A stretch of DNA of 60,112 nucleotides from Streptomyces tateyamensis (GTDB lineage: Bacteria > Actinomycetota > Actinomycetes > Streptomycetales > Streptomycetaceae), in the NCBI RefSeq assembly GCF_003205575.1, contig NZ_PYBW01000142.1, positions 1-60,112 on the forward strand. Direction: 5' to 3'. Shown here in pieces: positions 18,156 through 26,352 of this stretch; position 1 is the first letter of the stretch; each line of letters opens with the position of its first letter. A model generated the notes under the pieces. That model searched no databases, was not told the origin of the DNA, and saw only the letters and a program-made list of their open reading frames with translations. A program made the position numbers and the translations under genes.

Positions 18156-19262
18156 ATGAGCGAACCGATGAGTGACACCGCACAGAGCAGCGCCCAGGGC
18201 GGCGCGGGCTCGACCGCCCGGATCGTGATCCCCGAGAAGCACCCGATGGTCACCCTGCTCGGTGCCACCGACTCGCTCCTGCGGGTGATCGAGCGCTCCT
18301 TCCCGGACACCGACATCCACGTGCGCGGCAACGAGGTCACCGCCACCGGTGACCGGGCCGACATCGCCCTGGTGAAGCAGTTGTTCGACGAGATGATGCT
18401 GGTGCTGCGCACCGGCCAGCCGCTGACCGAGGACGCGGTGGAGCGGTCCATCGCGATGCTGAAGGGCGCCGCGGCCGGCGGCCAGGGCCTGGCCCCGTCC
18501 GCCGTCTTCACCCAGAGCATCCTGTCCAACCGGGGCCGCACGATCCGGCCGAAGACGCTGAACCAGAAGGCCTACGTCGACGCGATCGACCGGCACACCA
18601 TCACCTTCGGCATCGGCCCGGCCGGTACCGGCAAGACCTACCTGGCGATGGCCAAGGCGGTGCAGGCGCTGCAGGCCAAGGAGGTCAACCGGATCATCCT
18701 GACCCGCCCGGCGGTCGAGGCCGGCGAGCGGCTCGGCTTCCTGCCGGGCACCCTGTACGAGAAGATCGACCCGTACCTGCGCCCGCTGTACGACGCGTTG
18801 CACGACATGATGGACCCGGACTCGATCCCGCGGCTGATGGCCGCCGGCACCATCGAGGTGGCTCCGCTGGCGTACATGCGCGGCCGCACCCTGAACGACG
18901 CCTTCATCATCCTGGACGAGGCGCAGAACACCTCGCCCGAGCAGATGAAGATGTTCCTGACCCGCCTGGGCTTCAACTCCCGGGTCGTGGTCACCGGCGA
19001 CACCAGCCAGATCGACCTGCCCGGCGGCACCAAGAGCGGCCTCAAGGTGGTCCAGTCGATCCTGGCCGACGTCCCCGACATCCACTTCTCCGTCCTCACC
19101 AGCACCGACGTGGTCCGCCACAAGCTGGTCGGCCGGATCGTGGACGCCTACGAGCGCTGGGACGCCGAGAACTCCGACGAGGCGGCCCCGGCCGCCCGGC
19201 GCAGTGCTCCGCGCGGTCCGCGCAGCCACACCCCCCGCCAGCCCCGACGCACCGAAAGCTGA
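18156..19262 (+). CDS. PhoH-like ATPase (368 aa)
   Basis: YbeZ/PhoH-type P-loop ATPase, partner of YbeY in rRNA maturation. An N-terminal KH-like segment (~20-90) precedes Walker A GPAGTGKT (154-161), TRPAVEAGERLGFLPG, Walker B FIILDEAQN (~249-256) and VTGDTSQIDLP. The tail is basic and Pro-rich. ATG at 18156 is taken; an in-frame ATG at 18168 is equally possible since no clear ribosome-binding site decides. The upstream 150 bases (18006-18155) hold no gene. ybeY follows after 12 bases. Confidence 0.93.
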   Translation: MSEPMSDTAQSSAQGGAGSTARIVIPEKHPMVTLLGATDSLLRVIERSFPDTDIHVRGNEVTATGDRADIALVKQLFDEMMLVLRTGQPLTEDAVERSIAMLKGAAAGGQGLAPSAVFTQSILSNRGRTIRPKTLNQKAYVDAIDRHTITFGIGPAGTGKTYLAMAKAVQALQAKEVNRIILTRPAVEAGERLGFLPGTLYEKIDPYLRPLYDALHDMMDPDSIPRLMAAGTIEVAPLAYMRGRTLNDAFIILDEAQNTSPEQMKMFLTRLGFNSRVVVTGDTSQIDLPGGTKSGLKVVQSILADVPDIHFSVLTSTDVVRHKLVGRIVDAYERWDAENSDEAAPAARRSAPRGPRSHTPRQPRRTES

Positions 19263-19274
19263 TACCACCGCTCC

Positions 19275-19769
19275 ATGTCCATCGACATCGCCAACGAGTC
19301 CGGGTGGGAAGCTGACGAAGCGGCCATCCTCGACGTCGCCCGCTACGCCCTCGACAAGATGCGGATCCACCCGCTCTCCGAACTGTCCGTGATCCTGGTG
19401 GACAGCGAGGCGATGGAGCAGCTGCACATCCAGTGGATGGACCTGCCGGGTCCGACCGACGTCATGTCCTTCCCGATGGACGAGCTGCGTCCTGGCAAGG
19501 AGGGGGAGGAGCTGCCGCAGGGCCTGCTCGGCGACATCGTGCTCTGCCCCGAGGTGGCCAAGGCGCAGGGCGCCGCGGCCCCCTCGCAGCACTCGATGGA
19601 CGAGGAGCTGCAACTGCTCACCGTCCACGGGGTGCTGCACGTGCTCGGCTACGACCACGAGGAGCCGGAGGAGGAGCGGCAGATGTTCGCCCTCCAGAAG
19701 CGGATCCTGGACGACTGGCGGGCCGGTCGCGGGCTCGGGGGCATCTCCCCGGCACCGACCACCCACTGA
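19275..19769 (+). CDS. ybeY: Endoribonuclease YbeY (164 aa)
   Basis: Single-strand endoribonuclease needed for 16S rRNA 3'-end maturation and 70S quality control. The zinc motif H-x3-H-x5-H is H118, H122, H128 (HGVLHVLGYDH); the conserved DVMSFP and LGDIVL blocks are present. It sits between phoH and corC, the arrangement found across bacteria, with 6 bases to the next gene. Confidence 0.96.
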   Translation: MSIDIANESGWEADEAAILDVARYALDKMRIHPLSELSVILVDSEAMEQLHIQWMDLPGPTDVMSFPMDELRPGKEGEELPQGLLGDIVLCPEVAKAQGAAAPSQHSMDEELQLLTVHGVLHVLGYDHEEPEEERQMFALQKRILDDWRAGRGLGGISPAPTTH

Positions 19770-19775
19770 TCCCCG

Positions 19776-21098
19776 ATGGGTTCCGCGAGTACGAGCTTCC
19801 TGATCGGGGCCTTCGCACTGGTCATGCTGGGGTGGGTGGCCGCCTGCGCGGAGGCCGGCATCTCCCGGGTCTCCCGGTTCCGGGCCGAGGAGGCGGTGCG
19901 CGGCGGCCGGCGCGGCGCCACCCGGCTGCTCACGCTGGCCTCGGACCCGGTGCGCTACCTCAACCTGGCCACCCTGATCCGGGTGGCCGCCGAGGTGGCG
20001 GCCGCGGTGCTGGTGACCGTGGTCTGCCTGCGCACCCTGCAGCAGACCTGGCAGGCGGTGCTGCTGGCGTTCGGGGTGATGGTGCTGGTCTCCTTCGTCG
20101 CGGTCGGCGTCTCGCCGCGCACCATCGGCCGCCAGCACCCGCTGACCACCTCGACCGCGGCCTCGTACGTGCTGCTGCCGCTGGCCCGGATCCTGGGCCC
20201 GATCCCGCGGCTGCTGATCCTGCTGGGCAACGCGCTGACCCCCGGCAAGGGCTACCGCGAAGGGCCGTTCGCCTCCGAGGCGGAGCTGCGCGCGCTGGTG
20301 GACCTGGCGGAGAAGGACGACCTGATCGAGGACGACGAGCGCCGGATGGTGCACTCGGTCTTCGAGCTGGGCGACACCATCGTGCGCGAGGTCATGGTGC
20401 CGCGCACCGACCTGGTGATGATGGAGCGGCACAAGACGGTCCGTCAGGCGCTCACCCTGGCGCTGCGCTCCGGGTTCTCCCGGATCCCGGTGGTGGGGGA
20501 GAACGAGGACGACGTGGTGGGCATCGTCTACCTCAAGGACCTGGTGCGGCGCACCCACGTCAACCCGGAGTCGGAGGCCGAGCAGGTGGACGCGGTGATG
20601 CGTCCGGCGGTCTTCATCCCGGACAGCAAGCCGGTCGACGACCTGCTGCGCGAGATGCAGCAAATGCGCTCGCACGTGGCGATCGTGATCGACGAGTACG
20701 GCGGCACTGCCGGCCTGGTCACCATCGAGGACATCCTGGAGGAGATCGTCGGCGAGATCACCGACGAGTACGACCGGGAGACCTCGCCGGTGGAGGACCT
20801 GGGCGACGGGCGCTACCGGATCACCGCCCGGCTGCTGGTGGAGGACCTGGGCGAGCTCTTCGGCCTGCTGCTGGCGGACGAGGACGTGGAGACGGTCGGC
20901 GGACTGCTGGCCAAGTACCTGGGCCGGGTGCCGATCCCGGGCTCGGCCTGCGAGCTGCCGCTGCCCGAGGAGACTTCGCCCGAGCTCGCCGGGATCCGGC
21001 TGGTGGCGGAGAGCTCGGCCGGGCGGCGCAACCGGATCGGCACCGTGGTGGCCAGCCCGGTGCCCCGGGTGGTGGACGAGGCCGAAGGCCCGGAGTGA
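19776..21098 (+). CDS. CNNM/CorC-like membrane protein with CBS pair (440 aa)
   Basis: Hemolysin-C/CorC family protein, linked to Mg2+/Co2+ efflux or homeostasis. It has an N-terminal CNNM domain with about four membrane helices (residues ~5-25, 65-85, 95-115, 130-150), a tandem CBS pair (~205-325; MVPRTDLVMM, GFSRIPVVGENEDDVVG, IDEYGGTAGLVTIED) and a C-terminal transporter-associated domain (~345-425). The gene is translationally packed behind ybeY. Confidence 0.92.
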   Translation: MGSASTSFLIGAFALVMLGWVAACAEAGISRVSRFRAEEAVRGGRRGATRLLTLASDPVRYLNLATLIRVAAEVAAAVLVTVVCLRTLQQTWQAVLLAFGVMVLVSFVAVGVSPRTIGRQHPLTTSTAASYVLLPLARILGPIPRLLILLGNALTPGKGYREGPFASEAELRALVDLAEKDDLIEDDERRMVHSVFELGDTIVREVMVPRTDLVMMERHKTVRQALTLALRSGFSRIPVVGENEDDVVGIVYLKDLVRRTHVNPESEAEQVDAVMRPAVFIPDSKPVDDLLREMQQMRSHVAIVIDEYGGTAGLVTIEDILEEIVGEITDEYDRETSPVEDLGDGRYRITARLLVEDLGELFGLLLADEDVETVGGLLAKYLGRVPIPGSACELPLPEETSPELAGIRLVAESSAGRRNRIGTVVASPVPRVVDEAEGPE

Positions 21099-21119
21099 CC
21101 CCGTCTAAGCTCTGGTCCC

Positions 21120-21461
21120 ATGACCGACCTTGACCCGGAAGACCAGAAGATCGTCACGCTGGCCCGCTCGGCCCGTGCCCGCAACGGCGTGCCGGAGGGC
21201 GCGGCGGTGCGCGACGAGACCGGCCGCACCTACGTGGCCGGCTCGGTGGCGCTGCCCTCGCTGACCCTGAGCGCGGTGCAGACCGCGGTGGCGATGGCGG
21301 TGGCCAGCGGCGCCAAGGGCCTGGAGGCGGCGGCCGTGGTGACGGCGGGCGAGCAGCCGGCCGAGGCCGACCTGGCCGCCGTGCGCGACCTGGGCGGCCC
21401 GGGCACCCCGCTGCTGCTGGCCGGACCGGACGGGTTGCTGCGGGCCCGGGTCGAGGCCTGA
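21120..21461 (+). CDS. Degenerate cytidine deaminase-like protein (113 aa)
   Basis: Small conserved protein in the position of mycobacterial Rv2365c, between corC and era. The fold pattern of cytidine deaminase is recognisable (AVRDETGRTYVAGSVALPSL, then a helix LSAVQTAVAMAVASGAKG and strand AAVV), but the zinc ligands are absent: no C/H-A-E in the first helix and no PCxxC. It has no cysteine or histidine at all. Deaminase activity is therefore unlikely; a structural or regulatory role is inferred. TAAGCT eight bases before the ATG suggests a leaderless message. Confidence 0.85.
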   Translation: MTDLDPEDQKIVTLARSARARNGVPEGAAVRDETGRTYVAGSVALPSLTLSAVQTAVAMAVASGAKGLEAAAVVTAGEQPAEADLAAVRDLGGPGTPLLLAGPDGLLRARVEA

Positions 21462-21503
21462 CCGGGCTGGGCGGCCGCCGAGCAGTCGGATAATCTCCCT
21501 GGC

Positions 21504-21653
21504 ATGGGGGTTCTGGCGTTCTTCGCGGCGCTGCTGGCCGTGGTCATGTCGTTCGGCCGCTGGCACGAGACCGGCTCGCCGGTCTGGCTCGCGGTCTCGA
21601 TCGCGCTGCTGATCCTGACCCTGGCCGGTAGCCTGTTCGGCCGCGGCAAGTGA
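21504..21653 (+). CDS. 49-residue membrane protein
   Basis: A short open frame begins MGVLAFFAALLAVVMSFGRW and ends SLFGRGK. Two hydrophobic segments (residues 3-16 and 28-43) flank a polar HETGSP turn, giving a hairpin membrane topology with a basic C-terminus. A TAATCT -10 box (21491-21496) lies seven bases before the ATG, the same leaderless architecture as the genes on both sides, and third codon positions are GC-rich. No family is recognised. It is placed between the deaminase-like gene and era. Confidence 0.7.
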   Translation: MGVLAFFAALLAVVMSFGRWHETGSPVWLAVSIALLILTLAGSLFGRGK

Positions 21654-21696
21654 GCGGCGTACCGATGGGCCCGGCCGATCAGGGAGAATGGTCCGC

Positions 21697-22629
21697 ATGA
21701 GCGACACCTCCACCACCCCTTACCGTTCCGGCTTCGCGTGCTTCGTCGGGCGCCCCAACGCGGGCAAGTCGACCCTGACCAACGCCCTGGTGGGGACCAA
21801 GGTCGCGATCACCTCCGACCGCCCGCAGACCACCCGGCACACCGTGCGTGGCATCGTCCACCGCCCCGACGCCCAGCTGGTGCTGGTGGACACGCCCGGC
21901 CTGCACAAGCCGCGCACCCTGCTCGGCGAGCGGCTCAACGACCTGGTCCGTTCCACCTGGGCGGAGGTCGACGTGATCGGCTTCTGCCTGCCCGCCGACC
22001 AGAAGCTCGGCCCCGGCGACAAGTTCATCGCCAAGGAACTCGCCGAGATCAAGAAGACCCCCAAGGTGGCCATCGTCACCAAGACCGACCTGGTCGACTC
22101 CAAGAGGCTGGCCGAGCAGCTGATCGCCGTTCACCAGCTGGGCCTGGAGCTGGGCTTCGAGTGGGCCGAGATCATCCCGGTCTCCGCGGTGGGCGACCAG
22201 CAGGTCCAGCTGGTCGCGGACCTGATCACCAACCTGCTGCCGAAGGGCCAGCCGCTCTACCCGGACGGCGACCTGACCGACGAGCCCGAGCAGATCATGG
22301 TCGCCGAGCTGATCCGCGAGGCCGCGCTGGAGGGCGTGCGGGACGAGCTTCCGCACTCGCTCGCGGTGGTGGTGGAGGAGATGATCCCGCGGGCCGACCG
22401 CCCGGCGGACCGGCCGCTGCTGGACATCCACGCGAACGTCTACATCGAGCGGCAGAGCCAGAAGGCGATCGTGATCGGGGCCAAGGGCGCGCGGCTCAAG
22501 CACGTGGGCACCACCGCGCGCAAGCACATCGAGGCGCTGCTGGGCACGCCGGTCTTCCTGGACCTGCACGTCAAGGTCGCCAAGGACTGGCAGCGCGACC
22601 CCAAGCAGCTGCGCAAGCTGGGGTTCTGA
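21697..22629 (+). CDS. era: GTPase Era (310 aa)
   Basis: Ras-like GTPase that binds the 3' end of 16S rRNA during 30S assembly. It has G1 GRPNAGKS (18-25), G3 DTPG, G4 TKTD, and a C-terminal KH domain with VIGAKGARLKHVG. The ATG at 21697 is chosen over that at 21688: a GAGAAT -10 box (21684-21689) ends seven bases before 21697, indicating a leaderless transcript, and overlaps the earlier ATG. It completes the YbeY-PhoH-Era ribosome-maturation group. Confidence 0.95.
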   Translation: MSDTSTTPYRSGFACFVGRPNAGKSTLTNALVGTKVAITSDRPQTTRHTVRGIVHRPDAQLVLVDTPGLHKPRTLLGERLNDLVRSTWAEVDVIGFCLPADQKLGPGDKFIAKELAEIKKTPKVAIVTKTDLVDSKRLAEQLIAVHQLGLELGFEWAEIIPVSAVGDQQVQLVADLITNLLPKGQPLYPDGDLTDEPEQIMVAELIREAALEGVRDELPHSLAVVVEEMIPRADRPADRPLLDIHANVYIERQSQKAIVIGAKGARLKHVGTTARKHIEALLGTPVFLDLHVKVAKDWQRDPKQLRKLGF

Positions 22630-22647
22630 ACCCGGTCTGACGCGCCC

Positions 22648-22926
22648 TCAGTCCTGCAGCTGGACTCCCTGGTGCAGCACCAGGGAGACCAGCTCGCGCT
22701 GGCTCTCGGTCAGGCTCGGGTCGGCGCAGTGCACGGTGCGCCCGTCCACCGTGATCGCGTAGTGGTAGCCGTCCGGCACACCGTAGACCCGGTTGCGGGA
22801 GGCGCCGGCCACCGCCTCGCGGGCCAGCGCGTGCACGTGCGGGGCGTCGATCCGGGCCCGGGTGTCGAGTTCGGCCGCGGTGGTGCGGCCGGCGAAACCG
22901 CCGCTCCTGCTCACCTGTATACGCAT
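22648..22926 (-). CDS. Emfourin-like M4 peptidase inhibitor (92 aa)
   Basis: Small protein beginning MRIQVSRSGGFAGRTT, which matches the emfourin family of protealysin inhibitors (N-terminal beta-strand followed by SGGFAG). The C-terminal half carries YGVPDGYHYAITVDGRTV. Emfourins are encoded beside protealysin-like M4 peptidases and block their active site, as fits the metallopeptidase gene 96 bases upstream on the same strand. No signal peptide. An upstream in-frame start (22974) is less likely because the family begins at this Met. Confidence 0.85.
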   Translation of the reverse strand: MRIQVSRSGGFAGRTTAAELDTRARIDAPHVHALAREAVAGASRNRVYGVPDGYHYAITVDGRTVHCADPSLTESQRELVSLVLHQGVQLQD

Positions 22927-23022
22927 GGTCGCCAGTCTGCTACCGAGCGCGCCGCCCCGCAGCCGTTTCGCCACAGCACTTCTTTGTGGGGCCCTGCGGC
23001 GTGGCGGTGCGGCGCGGCGGCC

Positions 23023-24036
23023 TCACAGGGCCGGCACGCCCACCTGCTTCCAGGCGCCGGCCACCGCCTCCACCACCGGGCCCTCGCCGAACCGGCTGCG
23101 GGCGGCGGCCACCGTGGTGCGGGCGAAGTCGGCGAAGTCGGCGTCGGGGCGCAGTGCGCCGCCGGTCATCGCGTCGTACCAGATGCGCCCGGCCCGCTCC
23201 CAGGCCGCGCCGCCGAGCTCGACGGCGGTCAGGTAGAAGGCCCGGTTCGGGATCCCGGAGTTGAGGTGCACCCCGCCCTGGTCCGACCCGGTCTCCAGGT
23301 ACCCGTCCATCGAGGCGGGCTGCGGGTCGCGGCCCAGCCGGGGGTCGTCGTAGGCGGTGCCGGGCGCCTTGAGCGAGCGCAGCGCGACCCCGCGCACGCC
23401 CGGGCCGAGCAGGCCGGCGCCGATCAGCCAGTCCGCGTCCGCGGCCTGCTGGCCCAGCGCGTACTGCTTGACCAGCGAGCCGAAGACGTCGGCCAGCGAC
23501 TCGTTGAGCGCCCCGGACTGGCCGCGGTACTCCAGCGCGGCGCTGTACTGCACCACGCCGTGGGTCAGCTCGTGGCCGATCACGTCGACGCAGCCGGTGA
23601 AGTCGCGGAACACCACCTGGTCGCCGTCGCCGAAGACCATCCGCTGACCGTCCCAGAACGCGTTGTCGTACTCCTCGCCGTAGTGCACGGTGGCCTGCAG
23701 CGGCAGGCCCTCGCCGTCCACCGAGCGCCGCCCGTAGACCTCCAGCAGCAGCGCCAGGGTGGCCCCGAGTCCGTCGTAGGCCCGGTTGACCGCCGGGTCG
23801 GCGGTGGGCGGGCCGCCCTCGGTGCGCACCGTGCGCCCGGGCAGCCGGGTGCTGTGGCCGGCGTCCGCCACGGTACGGCCCGGCCGGCCCGCGGGCAGCG
23901 GGGCGGCGCGCAGGGCGGTGGCGCGGGCGGCGCGCAGGGCGGTGTCGGCGGCCAGCGAGCGGCGCGCGTTCTCGTCGCCGAGCTCGGCCAACCGGTCCAG
24001 CAGGTAGGGCGGGATGATGGTGCAGAGCGGGGTCAT
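23023..24036 (-). CDS. Protealysin-like M4 metallopeptidase (337 aa)
   Basis: Thermolysin-family zinc peptidase. The short propeptide carries the protealysin motif CTIIPPYLLDRLAE (5-18), and the catalytic motifs are HELTH (155-159) with the third ligand Glu in GALNESLAD (E179) and a later His (~GSDQGGVHLNSG). There is no signal peptide and no long FTP propeptide, so like protealysin it is probably kept as a cytosolic precursor and released by another route. ATG at 24036 fits the family start; a GTG 15 bases upstream is possible. It forms an operon with the emfourin-like inhibitor. Confidence 0.9.
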   Translation of the reverse strand: MTPLCTIIPPYLLDRLAELGDENARRSLAADTALRAARATALRAAPLPAGRPGRTVADAGHSTRLPGRTVRTEGGPPTADPAVNRAYDGLGATLALLLEVYGRRSVDGEGLPLQATVHYGEEYDNAFWDGQRMVFGDGDQVVFRDFTGCVDVIGHELTHGVVQYSAALEYRGQSGALNESLADVFGSLVKQYALGQQAADADWLIGAGLLGPGVRGVALRSLKAPGTAYDDPRLGRDPQPASMDGYLETGSDQGGVHLNSGIPNRAFYLTAVELGGAAWERAGRIWYDAMTGGALRPDADFADFARTTVAAARSRFGEGPVVEAVAGAWKQVGVPAL

Positions 24037-24152
24037 GGCGCACAGCGTCACCGATCACTGACGCCGTGTCACGCATCCCGCCGTCTCAAGGGGTGGAAAT
24101 GTCGCGGCATCCGCTTCGGCACCGTGGGGCGTTGGGTTACGCTGGCACCATC

Positions 24153-24200
24153 ATGCGTTACGGGCTGCTTCTTCTTAGCTGCCGCGGCGAGGGCCTGTAA
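24153..24200 (+). CDS. leuA leader peptide (15 aa)
   Basis: A 15-codon frame reads MRYGLLLLSCRGEGL then TAA, with four consecutive Leu codons (CTG CTT CTT CTT; CTT is rare in this genome). It lies 10 bases after a TACGCT -10 box and 143 bases upstream of leuA. Ribosome stalling at the Leu run under leucine shortage would alter the downstream structure: classic attenuation, described for actinobacterial leuA. Confidence 0.85.
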   Translation: MRYGLLLLSCRGEGL

Positions 24201-24229
24201 GACCGTAGAGGCCGGCTCCCTCGTCGCGG
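24182..24229 (+). promoter_or_regulatory. leuA attenuator stem
   Basis: Arms CCGCGGCGAGGG (24182-24193) and CCCTCGTCGCGG (24218-24229) pair over 12 bp with one G-T wobble. The 5' arm overlaps the last codons of the leader peptide, so a stalled or terminating ribosome controls its formation. Candidate promoter: -35 TTCGGC (24115-24120), 17-base spacer, -10 TACGCT (24138-24143). Confidence 0.65.
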
Positions 24230-24343
24230 AGTCTGTGCTGTGCGCATCCCAGCGTTGCTGCGCGCCAAACGGCACGAGTCGGCCCGTCGGGTGAATCCAC
24301 CCCGGCCAGCCCGCATCCGAAGAGAAGCCGAGAGTCCTCACTC

Positions 24344-26125
24344 ATGACCGAGCAGTCCTCCGTGGCCCGCGCCTTCGTCGACCGTCCCACCCCGATCACC
24401 GCCTCCTCGGTGCGCCAGCGCCCGTCGGGCATGCCGTTCCACCGCTACCTGCCGTTCGGCACCGTGGACCTGCCCGACCGGACCTGGCCGAGCAAGATGA
24501 TCACCAAGGCGCCGCGCTGGCTCTCCACCGACCTGCGGGACGGCAACCAGGCGCTGATCGACCCGATGTCGCCGGCCCGCAAGCGCAAGATGTTCGACCT
24601 GCTGGTGAAGCTGGGCTACAAGGAGATCGAGGTCGGCTTCCCGGCCTCCGGTGCCACCGACTTCGACTTCGTCCGCTCGCTGGTCGAGGAGGGCGCGATC
24701 CCCGAGGACGTGACCATCTCGGTGCTGACCCAGGCCCGCGAGGACCTGATCGAGCGCACCGTGGAGTCGCTGGTCGGTGCCCCGCGCGCCACCGTGCACC
24801 TGTACAACGCCACCTCGCCGCTGTTCCGCCGGGTGGTCTTCAAGGGCAGCCGGGCCGACATCAAGGCGATCGCGGTGGACGGCACCCGGCTGGTGATGGA
24901 GTACGCCGAGAAGCTGCTGGGCGACGCGACGGTCTTCGGCTACCAGTACTCGCCGGAGATCTTCATCGACACCGAGCTGGACTTCGCGCTGGAGGTCTGC
25001 GAGGGCGTGATGGACGTCTGGCAGCCCGCCGAGGACCGCGAGATCATCCTGAACCTGCCCACCACGGTCGAGCGCTGCACCCCGAACGTGTACGCGGACA
25101 TGATCGAGTGGATGAGCCGCAACCTGAGCCGCCGTCAGTTCGTGGCGCTGTCCACCCACCCGCACAACGACCGCGGCACCGGGGTCGCCTCGGCCGAGCT
25201 GGCGGTCATGGCCGGCGCCGACCGGGTCGAGGGCTGCCTGTTCGGGCAGGGCGAGCGGACCGGCAACCTGGACCTGGTGAACGTGGGGATGAACCTGTTC
25301 TCGCAGGGCGTCGACCCGATGATCGACTTCTCGAACATCGACGAGATCCGCCGCACCTACGAGTACTGCAACCAGATGAACGTCCCCGAGCGCCACCCGT
25401 ACGCCGGCGACCTGGTCTACACCTCCTTCTCCGGCTCGCACCAGGACGCGATCAAGAAGGGCTTCGACGCGCTGGAGGTCGACGCGGCGGCGGCCGGCGT
25501 ACCGGTGGGCGACTTCACCTGGGGCGTGCCCTACCTGCCGATCGACCCGAAGGACGTGGGCCGCAGCTACGAGGCGGTGATCCGGGTCAACTCGCAGTCC
25601 GGCAAGGGCGGCATCGCCTACGTGCTGAAGAACGACCACAAGCTGGACCTGCCGCGCCGGATGCAGATCGAGTTCTCGAAGATCATCCAGGCCAAGACCG
25701 ACGCCGAGGGCGGTGAGGTCACGCCGGCGGCCATCTGGGCGGTCTTCCTCGACGAGTACCTGCCCACCACCGACAACCCGTGGGGCCGGATCGCGCTGCG
25801 CGAGCAGCAGAGCCTGACCACCGAGGAGGGTCGCGACGCGCTGAGCGTCGAGGTGCAGCTGGACGGCGCGCCCGCCACCCTGACCGGCTCCGGCAACGGC
25901 CCGGTCTCCGCCTTCACCGACGCGCTGGCCGGTATCGGGGTGGACGTACGGGTGCTGGACTACGCCGAGCACGCGCTGAGCGAGGGCGGCGACGCCCAGG
26001 CCGCCGCCTACGTCGAGTGCGCGGTGGACGGTCAGGTGCTGTGGGGCGTGGGCATCGACGCCAACACGGTGCGCGCCTCGCTGAAGGCGATCATCAGCGC
26101 GGTGAACCGCTCCGCACGCCGGTAA
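24344..26125 (+). CDS. leuA: 2-isopropylmalate synthase (593 aa)
   Basis: First committed step of leucine synthesis: acetyl-CoA plus 2-oxoisovalerate to 2-isopropylmalate. It has the long N-terminal form typical of actinobacteria, catalytic DLRDGNQA (63-70), metal-binding HPHNDRGTG (~272), and a C-terminal LeuA dimer regulatory domain (~450-590) that mediates leucine feedback. Expression is probably controlled by the Leu-codon leader upstream and ended by a U-tract terminator. Confidence 0.96.
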   Translation: MTEQSSVARAFVDRPTPITASSVRQRPSGMPFHRYLPFGTVDLPDRTWPSKMITKAPRWLSTDLRDGNQALIDPMSPARKRKMFDLLVKLGYKEIEVGFPASGATDFDFVRSLVEEGAIPEDVTISVLTQAREDLIERTVESLVGAPRATVHLYNATSPLFRRVVFKGSRADIKAIAVDGTRLVMEYAEKLLGDATVFGYQYSPEIFIDTELDFALEVCEGVMDVWQPAEDREIILNLPTTVERCTPNVYADMIEWMSRNLSRRQFVALSTHPHNDRGTGVASAELAVMAGADRVEGCLFGQGERTGNLDLVNVGMNLFSQGVDPMIDFSNIDEIRRTYEYCNQMNVPERHPYAGDLVYTSFSGSHQDAIKKGFDALEVDAAAAGVPVGDFTWGVPYLPIDPKDVGRSYEAVIRVNSQSGKGGIAYVLKNDHKLDLPRRMQIEFSKIIQAKTDAEGGEVTPAAIWAVFLDEYLPTTDNPWGRIALREQQSLTTEEGRDALSVEVQLDGAPATLTGSGNGPVSAFTDALAGIGVDVRVLDYAEHALSEGGDAQAAAYVECAVDGQVLWGVGIDANTVRASLKAIISAVNRSARR

Positions 26126-26165
26126 AGCTCCCAGCTTCGCCCAGGTTTTTACCAGTATTCGCCAG

Positions 26166-26201
26166 ATGTGGCCCGGACTGTGGTCTGGGCCACATTTTTT
26201 T
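26166..26201 (+). terminator. Rho-independent terminator of leuA
   Basis: Arms ATGTGGCCCGGAC and GTCTGGGCCACAT form a 13-bp stem with a TGTG loop (26166-26195), one G-T pair, followed by a run of T through 26201. It is the most canonical U-tract terminator in this otherwise U-poor window. Confidence 0.93.
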
Positions 26202-26352
26202 GTGTCGGCACTCGTTCGGGGTGCTGACACCTGCTGGCAACCGTGGCACCATCGGTGAACCGGAAGCGGGGTCGGTGGGACGACCGGTGCTTCGGTCGCG
26301 TGACCTGCCCGTCGTCGTGCAGGCCGCCTGCCAGGTCTGGGGAGTTGGCGCC

